A DNA stretch of 64,000 nt from Flavobacteriales bacterium. Lineage in GTDB: Bacteria; Bacteroidota; Bacteroidia; Flavobacteriales_F; PHOS-HE28. The stretch is taken from positions 186,001 to 250,000 of the forward strand of contig JADJCX010000033.1 of assembly GCA_016703005.1 (NCBI GenBank), in the 5' to 3' direction. Shown piece by piece: positions 1 through 8,221 of this stretch (position 1 is its first letter; every line of letters begins with the position of its first letter). A program made the position numbers and the translations under genes. The notes under the pieces are model-generated. The model saw only the letters and a program-made list of their open reading frames with translations. It was not told the origin of the DNA and searched no databases.

Positions 1-131
1 GTGTTGCACGCGAAATGCGTGATACCCGGCATACTGGCCGCGTAAGGAATGGCGGTGGTGGGCACACACCATTGGGCGTTGATAGCCGCAGCGGTGAACA
101 CCCAGGCAACGGAGAGGAAAGTTCTTGTCAT
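1..131 (-). CDS. Secreted protein, N-terminal part only (runs off window)
   Basis: The reverse strand opens with ATG at 131 and stays open to the window edge, giving 43 residues. They begin with a classic signal peptide: a short basic start (MTRTF), a hydrophobic core (LSVAWVFTAAA) and a cleavage-like INAQ, then WCVPTTAIPYA. An in-frame ATG six bases upstream (137) is an equally possible start. Short cysteine-containing mature N-termini of this kind are common in Bacteroidota secreted proteins carrying GEVED or T9SS domains, but the functional part lies outside the window, so no function is assigned. Confidence 0.55.
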   Translation of the reverse strand, partial: MTRTFLSVAWVFTAAAINAQWCVPTTAIPYAASMPGITHFACN

Positions 132-271
132 GGCCATTGGTTTTGGTTCGGCCAATTGACCATGTGGAGTGGTATTCAGTTGCACCCACTGTGACCGACA
201 GGGTCACTTGTCAGGCAACGGTCGATAGTGCCAACCATCGGCGTGACGAACTACTTGATGGACCGTTGGGC

Positions 272-1174
272 CTACTTCGCCCTCGGGTGGAACTGCATGA
301 TGTTGCTCCGCAGGTAGTCCCGGTCCAAGTGCGTGTAGATCTCGGTGGTGGTGATACTGGCGTGGCCCAACATCTCCTGCACTGCACGCAGATCGGCGCC
401 ACCTTCCACCAAATGTGTTGCGAACGAATGCCGGAAGGTGTGCGGGCTGATGGTCTTGCGTATGCCCGCTTTCACGGCCAGTTTCTTCACGAAGTTGAAC
501 ACCGATATGCGCGAAAGCCCACTTCCTCGGGTGTTCAAGAAAAGGAAGTCCTCGGCGGCTTTTTGCACGGGCAGGTGCACGCGCTCTTCGTTGCGGTACA
601 CATCGATCTGCTTCATGGCTTCCGGACTGATCGGCACCAGTCGTTCTTTGTCGCCTTTGCCGATCACCCGAACGAAACCTTCATTGAAATGAAGGCGGCT
701 CATGCGCAACGTGCACAGTTCACTCACACGCAGCCCGCAGCCGTACAGGGTTTCCAACATGGCCCTGTCGCGATGGGCCATCGGGCGGCTCATATCGATG
801 GCCGCCACCATGGCATCGATCTCCTGTAGGGTGAGGAAAGTCGGAAGCTTGCGGCCCAAGCGCGGCATGTCCACCAGTTCCGTCGGGTCTGTTTTCAGGA
901 TCCGTTCCACGCGCAAGCACTTGTAGAAGCATCGTACCGCGCTCAACAACCGCGCTTGGCTGCGCGCGCCCAATCCTCCTTTCGCGACCGTGGTGATGAA
1001 GGCTTGGATGTCTTCCAAGGAGAGGTGCACAACATCGAGTGAAGGTGAGTGTGCTTCGCAGAACCGCAGTAGTTTGCCCAAGTCCCGCACGTAGGCTTCC
1101 ACTGAGCGATCGCTCAATGAACGCTCGAGTTTCAGATAGGTGCGGAACAGATCCGTGGCTTCAGCGCTTCCCAC
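272..1174 (-). CDS. xerD: Tyrosine recombinase XerD-like
   Basis: A 300-residue tyrosine recombinase of the XerC/XerD type, which resolves chromosome dimers at dif together with a partner Xer protein. The N-terminal SAM-like core-binding domain spans about residues 8-90 and the catalytic domain about 110-295. The full catalytic set is visible: Arg149 in GLRVSE, Lys173 in GKGDKER, His245 and Arg248 in HTFRH, His271 in LGHAS and Tyr280 in IYTH. The length is typical of the family. The start appears to be GTG at 1174, since no ATG lies nearby. It is not next to integrase cargo or visible att repeats, so a housekeeping Xer role fits better than a mobile-element integrase. XerD versus XerC is judged from overall resemblance only. 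Confidence 0.9.
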   Translation of the reverse strand: MGSAEATDLFRTYLKLERSLSDRSVEAYVRDLGKLLRFCEAHSPSLDVVHLSLEDIQAFITTVAKGGLGARSQARLLSAVRCFYKCLRVERILKTDPTELVDMPRLGRKLPTFLTLQEIDAMVAAIDMSRPMAHRDRAMLETLYGCGLRVSELCTLRMSRLHFNEGFVRVIGKGDKERLVPISPEAMKQIDVYRNEERVHLPVQKAAEDFLFLNTRGSGLSRISVFNFVKKLAVKAGIRKTISPHTFRHSFATHLVEGGADLRAVQEMLGHASITTTEIYTHLDRDYLRSNIMQFHPRAK

Positions 1175-1254
1175 GCTACAAAGCGCGGTGTTATTGAGTG
1201 AAGTAGGTGAAGGATGTGAGGTGGGTATTGCACGATCACATGTGCATCAGCCGC

Positions 1255-2307
1255 TCAAACCGACCTCAGGAAAGTCATGGTATCCATCCCATCGGCGTAG
1301 TCGTCCACCGCTGGGTACTGCGATCGGCCGAAGGGAACATGGCCGTGACCAACGATGCACTGGATCTCTTCACGCCGCGCTTCCAGACCGACAAGCACCG
1401 CAGCACGGTCATCATATCGTTCGAAGTGGATCGAGGCCACCGGACTTGCCAAGGCTTCCGCCTCACGCACGAGCAGGAATCCATTTTCCACGAGTTGCAC
1501 ACGTTCCAACAGCCACACGGCTTTGTTGTAGTCGTAGTTGTTGCCGTACTTGTTGTGGTTCACGATATCCTTCCACGGATAGATGGCGCCGAAGAAGCGG
1601 TCCAGGTCGAAATTCCTAGGCACATAGAGCTTGCTCACGTTGCGGCAGCCTAATCCGAAATACCGGAACACATCCTCGCCCAAAACGACCAGTTCCGCGT
1701 CGCTCTCCGATCCGTCCAGCACGGCAACACTAATCCTGCCTTTGCGCAGCAGTCGGGGGAGGTGCCCGAAGTAATGTTCGAAGTACCGCGCTGTGTTGTT
1801 GCTGCCCGTGGCGATGATGGCATCCACAGCACCCAGTTTCCCTTCATCCGCCGACACCAGTTCCTTGACGCCCGGTGCGAACCGCTCGAGCACTTCCAAG
1901 GCCGCCGGTATCAACACATTGTCCTGGCTGCTCAGTTTCACTCGTGCCCGATGACCGGAAAGCACAACGCATAGCAGATCATGGAACCCCACCATCGGGA
2001 CGTTGCCCGCCATAATGATCCCGATCGATCGCTGGGTGGCAGGCGCAGGGGCCATCGGCAGCCACGATCGCAGCGCTTTCTCTTCAAGCATCATCGCAAG
2101 GGACCCGAGCATATGCCGCACGTTGGCCGGGGTGAACCAGCCGTTGACGATACCGGCACGGTCTATGGCGCGTTCGAACCCTGCGTACTCATCTTCGCTC
2201 AGGCCGCAGGAAAAGCCCGGCCATGTTGCAGATCGCGCGAACAGGTCGAATACGTTGCCGAGTTGAACGAAGGCGCCGAGCCGCTGCTCGAAGGGTAGTT
2301 GGGTCAC
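1255..2307 (-). CDS. Acyl-CoA reductase, LuxC-like
   Basis: A 350-residue protein of the LuxC/acyl-CoA reductase family within the aldehyde dehydrogenase superfamily; members reduce activated fatty acyl groups to aldehydes with NADPH. The ALDH-like dinucleotide-binding part includes IIMAGNVPMVGFHD, and the likely catalytic cysteine is near residue 221 in GLGCRNVSKLYVP. The frame is open further upstream to 2436, but that would overlap the divergent ferredoxin gene. GTG at 2307 (VTQLPFEQRLGAF) gives the expected family length and leaves a 64-base divergent promoter region. Pairing with the neighbouring 4Fe-4S ferredoxin suggests a redox link (inference). No luciferase genes are present, so bioluminescence is not implied. 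Confidence 0.82.
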   Translation of the reverse strand: MTQLPFEQRLGAFVQLGNVFDLFARSATWPGFSCGLSEDEYAGFERAIDRAGIVNGWFTPANVRHMLGSLAMMLEEKALRSWLPMAPAPATQRSIGIIMAGNVPMVGFHDLLCVVLSGHRARVKLSSQDNVLIPAALEVLERFAPGVKELVSADEGKLGAVDAIIATGSNNTARYFEHYFGHLPRLLRKGRISVAVLDGSESDAELVVLGEDVFRYFGLGCRNVSKLYVPRNFDLDRFFGAIYPWKDIVNHNKYGNNYDYNKAVWLLERVQLVENGFLLVREAEALASPVASIHFERYDDRAAVLVGLEARREEIQCIVGHGHVPFGRSQYPAVDDYADGMDTMTFLRSV

Positions 2308-2310
2308 GGG

Positions 2311-2318
2311 TATATTTG
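2311..2318 (+). promoter_or_regulatory. Candidate -7 element for ferredoxin gene
   Basis: TATATTTG matches the Bacteroidota -7 consensus TAnnTTTG exactly. It lies 53 bases before the ferredoxin ATG, in the divergent region shared with the acyl-CoA reductase gene. I see no well-spaced -33 TTTG box, so the call is tentative. Confidence 0.35.
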
Positions 2319-2352
2319 GCCCGCCTTCGCTGAAGATCTTGCGAGCGGGGCG

Positions 2353-2360
2353 CGAAAATA
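2353..2360 (-). promoter_or_regulatory. Candidate -7 element for acyl-CoA reductase gene
   Basis: Read on the minus strand this is TATTTTCG, followed by CGCCCC, close to the TAnnTTTG box. It sits 45 bases upstream of the GTG start at 2307. The same TAnnTTyGC pattern recurs before several other genes in the window. Confidence 0.35.
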
Positions 2361-2371
2361 GAACGGACACA

Positions 2372-2719
2372 ATGGCCATTACGATCACCGAGGAATGCAT
2401 CAATTGCGGCGCGTGCGAACCCGAATGCCCCAACAATGCGATCTATGAAGGGGGCGCGGAGTGGCGCATGGGCGATGGCACCAGTTTGAAAGGTCAACTG
2501 ACCACCCCTACGGGCAATACATACGAGGCCGGCACGGCCCAGACCCCAGTGGCCATGGATGTCTACTACATCGTTCCGGATAAGTGCACGGAGTGTACAG
2601 GCTTCCACGATGAACCGCAGTGCGCCGCCGTGTGTCCGGTGGATTGCTGTGTGGACGACCCGGACCACCGGGAAACAAAGGAGCAGTTGATGGCCAAGAA
2701 GGAATTCATGCACTTGTAG
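2372..2719 (+). CDS. 4Fe-4S dicluster ferredoxin
   Basis: A 115-residue bacterial ferredoxin expected to carry two 4Fe-4S clusters and act as a soluble low-potential electron carrier. The first cluster motif is C9-x2-C12-x2-C15-x3-C19 followed by Pro20 (CINCGACEPECP). The second uses Cys72, Cys75, Cys84 and Cys88 with a longer CxxC-x8-C spacing (CTECTGFHDEPQC), followed by PVDCC, as in the long-spacer YfhL/allochromatium type. The start is the ATG at 2372; an in-frame upstream codon exists but would run into the promoter. It is divergent from the acyl-CoA reductase gene, which suggests shared regulation or electron supply (inference). Confidence 0.9.
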   Translation: MAITITEECINCGACEPECPNNAIYEGGAEWRMGDGTSLKGQLTTPTGNTYEAGTAQTPVAMDVYYIVPDKCTECTGFHDEPQCAAVCPVDCCVDDPDHRETKEQLMAKKEFMHL

Positions 2720-2804
2720 CATGAGGCCTCGTGCTTCGATGCCCCGTCTCCGCTCGACATAACAAGACCATGGGCCTCGCTTGGTCGACTTGTCAACTGA
2801 AGCG

Positions 2805-3707
2805 ATGAGCACTATACGGCCCGGTGTTGGCGTTTGCAGTGCTGTGAGAGCTTTTGCCGCGATCATCTCCTGTTCCCTTGCGACGCTCGTCTGTGCACAA
2901 GGTTCTGCCGTTCCGGATTCCCTATTATCGGGGCATATGCACCGGTTGGCGGAAGCGAATGCTGATACAACGAAACGAATGGCGAGTGCTGCTTTGAAGA
3001 CCGATCTTCTGCGTGCACTGAATTCCCCGGATGCCTTTTCGCGCGACTTCTCCACGGTGCCGTTGAGCCGCATCGATGCACCTGACGGCAAGTTCCGGTT
3101 GTTCACTTGGAATATCCCGATGGAAGATGGCTCCCATCTTTTCGAGGGCCTGCTTTTGGTGCGCAACGGAAAGAAGGTCGCTGTTGTAGAACTGCATGAT
3201 CAGACCGCCACGCTTGGAGTGCCCGAGCGAACGGCGCTATCCGCCGATCGTTGGTACGGTGCGCTGTACTACGCGGTAATACCAGTAAAGAGCGGCGGCA
3301 AGGTGCTGTACACCCTGCTCGGATGGAAGGGCTACAGCAAAGTGGAGGTGCGCAAAGTGGTGGAGGTGTTGAGCTTCAAAGGCGGCACCCCGCGCTTCGG
3401 GGCAGAGGTTTTTGAAGTGTTCGATGCCAAGGGCAAGGTTGAGCGCATCCGCAAGTCTCGGCTCGTGTTCGGATTCAATTTTCAGGTGAGCATGAGCCTG
3501 AAGTGGGAGGAAGCTTCTGCGAGGATCATATACGATCACCTATCACCATCGCGCCAAGATCTTGATGGCCAGTGGCCGTTCTATGGTCCTGACATGAGCT
3601 ACGATGCCTACGTGTGGGAAAGGAACCGCTGGACCTATCAACGGGACATTGACGCCCGCGATACCGGCCGCGATGGCAAGCCATGGAACAAGCCCCCAAG
3701 GGAATGA
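2805..3707 (+). CDS. Secreted protein of unknown function
   Basis: A 300-residue protein with a signal peptide (hydrophobic AFAAIISCSLATLVCA then Q). The ATG at 2805 is chosen over an in-frame start eight codons earlier because it gives a normal signal peptide. The mature part is rich in beta-strand patterns (FRLFTWNIPMEDGSHLFEG, YALYYAV-like stretches, TLLGWKG) and has no recognisable catalytic motif, lipobox or T9SS sorting domain. I do not recognise the family with certainty; similar conserved hypothetical proteins occur in Flavobacteriales. It ends 21 bases before a strong bidirectional terminator and converges on the protease gene. A periplasmic or surface location is inferred from the signal peptide. 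Confidence 0.7.
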   Translation: MSTIRPGVGVCSAVRAFAAIISCSLATLVCAQGSAVPDSLLSGHMHRLAEANADTTKRMASAALKTDLLRALNSPDAFSRDFSTVPLSRIDAPDGKFRLFTWNIPMEDGSHLFEGLLLVRNGKKVAVVELHDQTATLGVPERTALSADRWYGALYYAVIPVKSGGKVLYTLLGWKGYSKVEVRKVVEVLSFKGGTPRFGAEVFEVFDAKGKVERIRKSRLVFGFNFQVSMSLKWEEASARIIYDHLSPSRQDLDGQWPFYGPDMSYDAYVWERNRWTYQRDIDARDTGRDGKPWNKPPRE

Positions 3708-3728
3708 CCGGAACGCCCGACACAACAG

Positions 3729-3764
3729 AAAGCGAAAGCCCCGAATTGTCGGGGCTTTCGCTTT
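3729..3764. terminator. Bidirectional hairpin terminator
   Basis: A perfect 16-bp inverted repeat (arms 3729-3744 and 3749-3764, loop ATTG) with A-rich and T-rich flanks lies between two convergent genes. It can serve both the secreted-protein gene and the protease gene. Confidence 0.85.
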
Positions 3765-3782
3765 GATGAAGGAGGTATCGGA

Positions 3783-5348
3783 TCAGCGCTGCACAACGAT
3801 GCGCTGCACGGAACGCGCACCACCTGAGATCACCTCGAGGTTGTAGATGCCCTCGGCTGCAGCGCCCAGATCAAGCGCAACGCGTTGCGTTGCAGCACTG
3901 GAGCGTTGGTCGAGCACTACACGGCCCATGGCGTCGGTAACGCGCAATTGGATGGTGCTGGTAAGGCTGCTCGGCAGTTCCACTGTGAAAATTCCCACGT
4001 TCGGATTGGGGTATACGCTAACACCGGCAAGCACTCCGAACTCCTCAATGCCCACGATATCGTTGATCCCATCAACAGTGTTGCCACAGTTGCCAAGCCA
4101 TTGGTCAATGTTCGGATAGGAAACGCTGAACTTGCCATAGAAGTCATTGAAGTTGAACGAGCAGCTCGCTTGTCCGCCGAAGAGTTGGCCTACAAAGCGA
4201 CCGTTCTGGTCCCACAGGCCGCTGCCGCTGCTGCCAGGTTCGGTGGTGCCATCGTCCCAACCTTGCACATGCCAGCACTGGGCACCGCTCATTGTACCGG
4301 TGATCACCGGCTCTTCCTCAATGCTGAATTTCTTGATGTCGCCGCTGGGGTGGTGGATAGCGCGCACCTCCGTGGCAGCCGTACCGCTCTTGTCCCAACC
4401 GCTGAAGAACACGTTGTACGCATCCGGCAAGTTGTCATCGAGAAGCAGCAGAGCGAAGTCGCTGCCAGCGCCACTGGCCAATTCGGTCGCGCCGCTAACG
4501 GTCTGGTTCATCCCGGGGTTCGTGGTAGGAGTGCAAGCCGGACTGTTCCAGTTGAAAGCGAAAACCCATGTGGCAGGATTGCTGATCATGCAGTGGTTCG
4601 CGGTCATGAAGTAGGGGACCTCGTCGTGTGCACAGTTGTCGAGCAACGAACCTGTGCAGTGGTCGCCACCACCGACCACGATGCGCGCAACACTGCGGAT
4701 CTGATCTTCGTAGCCCACGCTGATCGGGCAGATCACATTGTTATTGCAGGATCCGCTTGCGCCAAAACCCTTAGCCATATCGAAGCTGTCGCGGTAGCCG
4801 TGGGTTACCTGACCAATGCGAAGCTGGCCTTGACCGGCTCTGCTTGCGGGTTCCACGTACTCGATCGTGATGCGATCGCCCTGCATGAGACCCACACCGA
4901 GAACAGTGTGCCCGGGGTGACTGGCTGCCGTGAAGGCACCCATCGTATGCCCGAGAGGGTTGTACACGAAAATTTGGCCACCCTCCGGAACCACGTAGGT
5001 GTTGAACTCGAAGTTGACGCTGAAGGCTCCCGGACATTCGATCCCCAGGCGCCACACGCGGTCGCCATTGGCGAGCGTGCTCCAAACACCGCTGTTATCG
5101 AGCGTGAAGTCGGTGGCGTGGTTGATCCCGAAGCGTTGGCGCTTGCTTCCAGCGGCAAGGCGCTCGGCGTCTTCCACCATCAGGGTCAGCGCATCCACCG
5201 CAGGCATCACGTGTACGGGTGCGGCGGGTAATGTGCTCTTGTACTCGCTCAAGCCGACCGGGCTTCCGCCGAAGGAAACCTGGGCGGAGGCGATGGGGCT
5301 GATGAGCATCGTGGCCGCAATGGCCAGTGAGGGTATCGGTTTCTTCAT
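3783..5348 (-). CDS. Secreted lysyl-endopeptidase-like serine protease with T9SS sorting domain
   Basis: A 521-residue secreted chymotrypsin-fold protease. The signal peptide ends in IASAQ (ATG at 5348). A beta-rich pro-region covers roughly residues 30-195. The protease domain carries the triad His252 in TANHC, Asp297 in SDFALL and Ser374 in PGSSGSGL, with several cysteines placed as in lysyl endopeptidase (Achromobacter protease I-like). The last about 80 residues form a type A T9SS sorting domain (YPNPNVGIFTVELP, ending VQRIVVQR). Known biology of such enzymes: exported by T9SS, cleaved and released or anchored, digesting extracellular protein. Substrate preference for Lys is inferred only from overall resemblance. 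Monocistronic; 132 bases separate it from uvrB upstream. Confidence 0.88.
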   Translation of the reverse strand: MKKPIPSLAIAATMLISPIASAQVSFGGSPVGLSEYKSTLPAAPVHVMPAVDALTLMVEDAERLAAGSKRQRFGINHATDFTLDNSGVWSTLANGDRVWRLGIECPGAFSVNFEFNTYVVPEGGQIFVYNPLGHTMGAFTAASHPGHTVLGVGLMQGDRITIEYVEPASRAGQGQLRIGQVTHGYRDSFDMAKGFGASGSCNNNVICPISVGYEDQIRSVARIVVGGGDHCTGSLLDNCAHDEVPYFMTANHCMISNPATWVFAFNWNSPACTPTTNPGMNQTVSGATELASGAGSDFALLLLDDNLPDAYNVFFSGWDKSGTAATEVRAIHHPSGDIKKFSIEEEPVITGTMSGAQCWHVQGWDDGTTEPGSSGSGLWDQNGRFVGQLFGGQASCSFNFNDFYGKFSVSYPNIDQWLGNCGNTVDGINDIVGIEEFGVLAGVSVYPNPNVGIFTVELPSSLTSTIQLRVTDAMGRVVLDQRSSAATQRVALDLGAAAEGIYNLEVISGGARSVQRIVVQR

Positions 5349-5480
5349 GATCAAGGTTTGCGCGACAAGGGTTGAAGAGTTCGTTCTGCCACAAAAGAAC
5401 GCCCGAACGGGATGGACCGTTGCCCGGTTCGACGAATTGCCCGGTACATTTTTTCCACAAGACGTGGAATGTCAGGAGTG

Positions 5481-7532
5481 TTAACTCACCTTCTCGCTCT
5501 CCTTACCGATCCGTTCGGCAAGTAACAGCTTCATCGCTGTCCATTCATCGCGTAGCCCTGCCGCACTGATGTAATCCTGCTCCTTGCTTGCCCGCTTCAT
5601 TTGGGCCTCAAGTATGTCGCAGTTCTTCTGCAACTGATCAATGGTCATGTGCTGGACGACCGGATCGGCGGCCACGCTGAAGCCCTCAGGCTCCACATAG
5701 GCCTTGCGCATGCCTTCGTTGTTCACATCGATCACGGAGGTCTGCTTCAACACATCCGAACGGTCGCGCTTGATCTGTGTTGGCGTGATGTTGTGCTCGA
5801 TATTGTATGCGATCTGCTTCTGCCTGCGCCGGTCGGTCTCGTCCATCGTGCGCCGCATGCTGTCGGTGATCTTGTCGGCATAGAAGATCACTTTGCCGTT
5901 GATGTTCCGCGCTGCGCGCCCTGCCGTCTGGGTCAATGATCGGTTGCTGCGCAGGAAGCCCTCTTTGTCCGCATCGATGATGGCGACCAGCGATACTTCC
6001 GGAAGGTCGAGACCCTCGCGTAACAGGTTCACGCCCACCAAAACATCGAACAAGCCCAATCGCAATTGCCGGAGGATCTCGATACGCTCCAGCGTTTCCA
6101 CGTCGCTGTGTATGTACTTGCACTTCACCCCGTTGCGGCACATGAACTCCGTGAGTTCCTCCGCCATGCGCTTGGTCAATGTGGTCACCAACACTCGTTC
6201 TTGTTTCACACTGCGCTGCCGGATCTCCTCCAGCAGGTCGTCGATCTGGTTCACGCTCGGACGGATCTCGATGGGCGGGTCCAGCAAGCCCGTTGGCCGC
6301 ACCACCTGCTCCACGATGATGCCTTCGCTGCGCTCCAATTCGTAATCGGCCGGTGTGGCGCTCACGAAAATGGTTTGCCCGATCATGCTCTCGAATTCGT
6401 CCTGCTTCAAGGGCCTGTTGTCCATGGCGCTCGGCAGGCGGAAGCCGTATTCCACCAAGTTCTTCTTACGGCTGCGGTCGCCGCCGTACATGGCGCTCAC
6501 TTGGCTCACGGTCACGTGGCTCTCGTCAATGACCATCAGGAAGTCGTCGGGGAAGTAGTCCAGTAGACAGAAGGGGCGTTGACCGGTTTGCCGCCGATCG
6601 AAATAGCGGCTGTAGTTCTCGATGCCGCTGCAGTAGCCCAGTTCGCGCATCATCTCCAGATCATGCAAGGTGCGCTCCTCCAGCCGTTTGGCTTCGAGGT
6701 TCTTGCCGATCTCATGGAAGAACGCCACTTGGCGTTCCATGTCCTCCTTGATGGCTGCCAGTGCAGCGTTCATCGTCTCGCGACTTGTCACGAAGATGTT
6801 CGCGGGGTAGATGGTGGTTGCTTCCAGCTCCTCGTGCAGTTGGCGAGTAGCGGCATCGAACCGTTCGATGCGTTCCACTTCCTCGCCGAAGAAGTGCAGG
6901 CGAATACCGTCGTCGCTGTATGCCAGCAGGATCTCCACCACATCGCCGCGCACTCGGAAGTTGCCGCGGGCGGGATCGGCGTCATTGCGGCTGTACAGCG
7001 CTTCCACCAGTTGAAGCAGCAACTTGTTGCGGCTCACACGCTGGCCTTTCTTCACTTGCACGACGCTCTTATGGAATTCCGCCGGGTTACCAATGCCGTA
7101 GATGCAACTGACGCTCGCCACCACCAGCACATCGCGACGACCGCTGAGCAATGCGCTCGATGCGCTGAGCCGCAACTTCTCGATCTCTTGGTTCACCGAG
7201 AGATCCTTCTCGATGTAGGTGTTGGTCGTGGGCAGATAGGCTTCGGGCTGGTAGTAATCGTAATAGCTCACGAAGTACTCCACGCGGTTCTTCGGGAAGA
7301 AGTGTTTGAACTCACCGAAGAGCTGCGCTGCGAGCGTCTTGTTGTGGCTCAGCACCAACGTGGGCCGATCAACCTTTTCCACCACGTTGGCCACGGTGAA
7401 GGTTTTACCGCTGCCTGTCACGCCCAACAGCGTCTGGAAGCGCACGCCATCGTTAAGCCCATCCACCAACTGCTTGATGGCTTCAGGTTGATCGCCTGTG
7501 GGCTGGAATTCGCTAGTGAGTTCGAAGGGCAT
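5481..7532 (-). CDS. uvrB: Excinuclease ABC subunit B
   Basis: A full-length 683-residue UvrB, the DNA-damage verification and loading subunit of nucleotide excision repair. Walker A is GVTGSGKT at residues 38-45. The beta-hairpin region follows SYYDYYQPEAYLP near residue 90-105, the DExx box is VIDESHV near residue 335, and the helicase C-terminal motifs include GRAARN. The C-terminal UVR motif (QKNCDILEAQMKRASKEQ), which contacts UvrA/UvrC, is present. It begins with MPFELTSEF. It is the last gene of a co-directional minus-strand run, 32 bases after the YdcF-like gene. Confidence 0.98.
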   Translation of the reverse strand: MPFELTSEFQPTGDQPEAIKQLVDGLNDGVRFQTLLGVTGSGKTFTVANVVEKVDRPTLVLSHNKTLAAQLFGEFKHFFPKNRVEYFVSYYDYYQPEAYLPTTNTYIEKDLSVNQEIEKLRLSASSALLSGRRDVLVVASVSCIYGIGNPAEFHKSVVQVKKGQRVSRNKLLLQLVEALYSRNDADPARGNFRVRGDVVEILLAYSDDGIRLHFFGEEVERIERFDAATRQLHEELEATTIYPANIFVTSRETMNAALAAIKEDMERQVAFFHEIGKNLEAKRLEERTLHDLEMMRELGYCSGIENYSRYFDRRQTGQRPFCLLDYFPDDFLMVIDESHVTVSQVSAMYGGDRSRKKNLVEYGFRLPSAMDNRPLKQDEFESMIGQTIFVSATPADYELERSEGIIVEQVVRPTGLLDPPIEIRPSVNQIDDLLEEIRQRSVKQERVLVTTLTKRMAEELTEFMCRNGVKCKYIHSDVETLERIEILRQLRLGLFDVLVGVNLLREGLDLPEVSLVAIIDADKEGFLRSNRSLTQTAGRAARNINGKVIFYADKITDSMRRTMDETDRRRQKQIAYNIEHNITPTQIKRDRSDVLKQTSVIDVNNEGMRKAYVEPEGFSVAADPVVQHMTIDQLQKNCDILEAQMKRASKEQDYISAAGLRDEWTAMKLLLAERIGKESEKVS

Positions 7533-7564
7533 GGAAGATTGCGCGAAGGTCGGGCTTCAGAGCC

Positions 7565-8212
7565 TCAATACTTCCACCAGTAGTAGAACAGCTTCACGAA
7601 TTCGTTCTGCACGGTGAGCAAGCCGTCCTCGCTTTGCCACCACTTCTGTTCATCGAAGCGGTCCGTTCGCGCACCGAAACGACGCACCACGATGCCTTCT
7701 TCCGCAAAGCGGTCGGTGAAGACGAAGTTGACGCGCCGCATGTGGAATCGACTACTGAGCACGGCGATAGTGTCGAAGTGCGACAGCCGGGCGTGCGCGA
7801 GGATGGCTTCCGCTTCTTCCATGGTGCTGGTGCCGATGTGCAGGGTTGTGCACTGCTCTGCTGGCAGACCGTTGCGGACGGCAGCGTTCTTGGTCATCTC
7901 CGACTCGTCGAGGTGGATGCCGTACGGCACAAGCTCTTCGTTGACGCTACTGCCCGTGGTGAAGAACACCGTGTTCGGGAAGTGACGATGGACCTCTGCA
8001 GCACGCAAACCGCGATCCAGTGGTGCACCACCCAACACATACACCGCATCCACGGCCACCACTTCCTCATCCATCATCAAGTAGCCGATCGCGGCTTGTA
8101 GGATGACGGTGCGGAACAGCCATGCCAGCGCGATCAGTACCGCAACGACACCTAGAATGCGGAACCAACGCCTTTGGACAAGACGGCCAACACGTTCCCT
8201 GAAGCTTGCCAT
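7565..8212 (-). CDS. YdcF/SanA-like DUF218 membrane protein
   Basis: A 215-residue protein with one N-terminal membrane helix (about residues 18-45) and a DUF218 domain. Visible family signatures are AVYVLGGA at the start of the domain, RGLRAAEVHRHFP, the TGSSVNEEL segment, and ESEMTKNAA followed by HIGTSTMEEAE and VLSSRFHMRR. Family members (SanA, YdcF, ElyC) act at the cell envelope; ElyC and SanA affect peptidoglycan or barrier function, but the biochemical activity is not settled. It lies between the large membrane protein (9-base gap) and uvrB, probably in one transcript. Confidence 0.82.
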   Translation of the reverse strand: MASFRERVGRLVQRRWFRILGVVAVLIALAWLFRTVILQAAIGYLMMDEEVVAVDAVYVLGGAPLDRGLRAAEVHRHFPNTVFFTTGSSVNEELVPYGIHLDESEMTKNAAVRNGLPAEQCTTLHIGTSTMEEAEAILAHARLSHFDTIAVLSSRFHMRRVNFVFTDRFAEEGIVVRRFGARTDRFDEQKWWQSEDGLLTVQNEFVKLFYYWWKY

Positions 8213-8221
8213 GCTGCTTGC

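Noticed and set aside
272..1174. XerD-type gene as an integrase of a mobile element
   Set aside because: It has the canonical Xer length and catalytic set, and no flanking att repeats, relaxase or phage genes are seen.
1255..2307. Bioluminescence cluster suggested by the LuxC-like gene
   Set aside because: No luxA/B, luxD or luxE is nearby; LuxC-like acyl-CoA reductases occur widely in Bacteroidota without luminescence.
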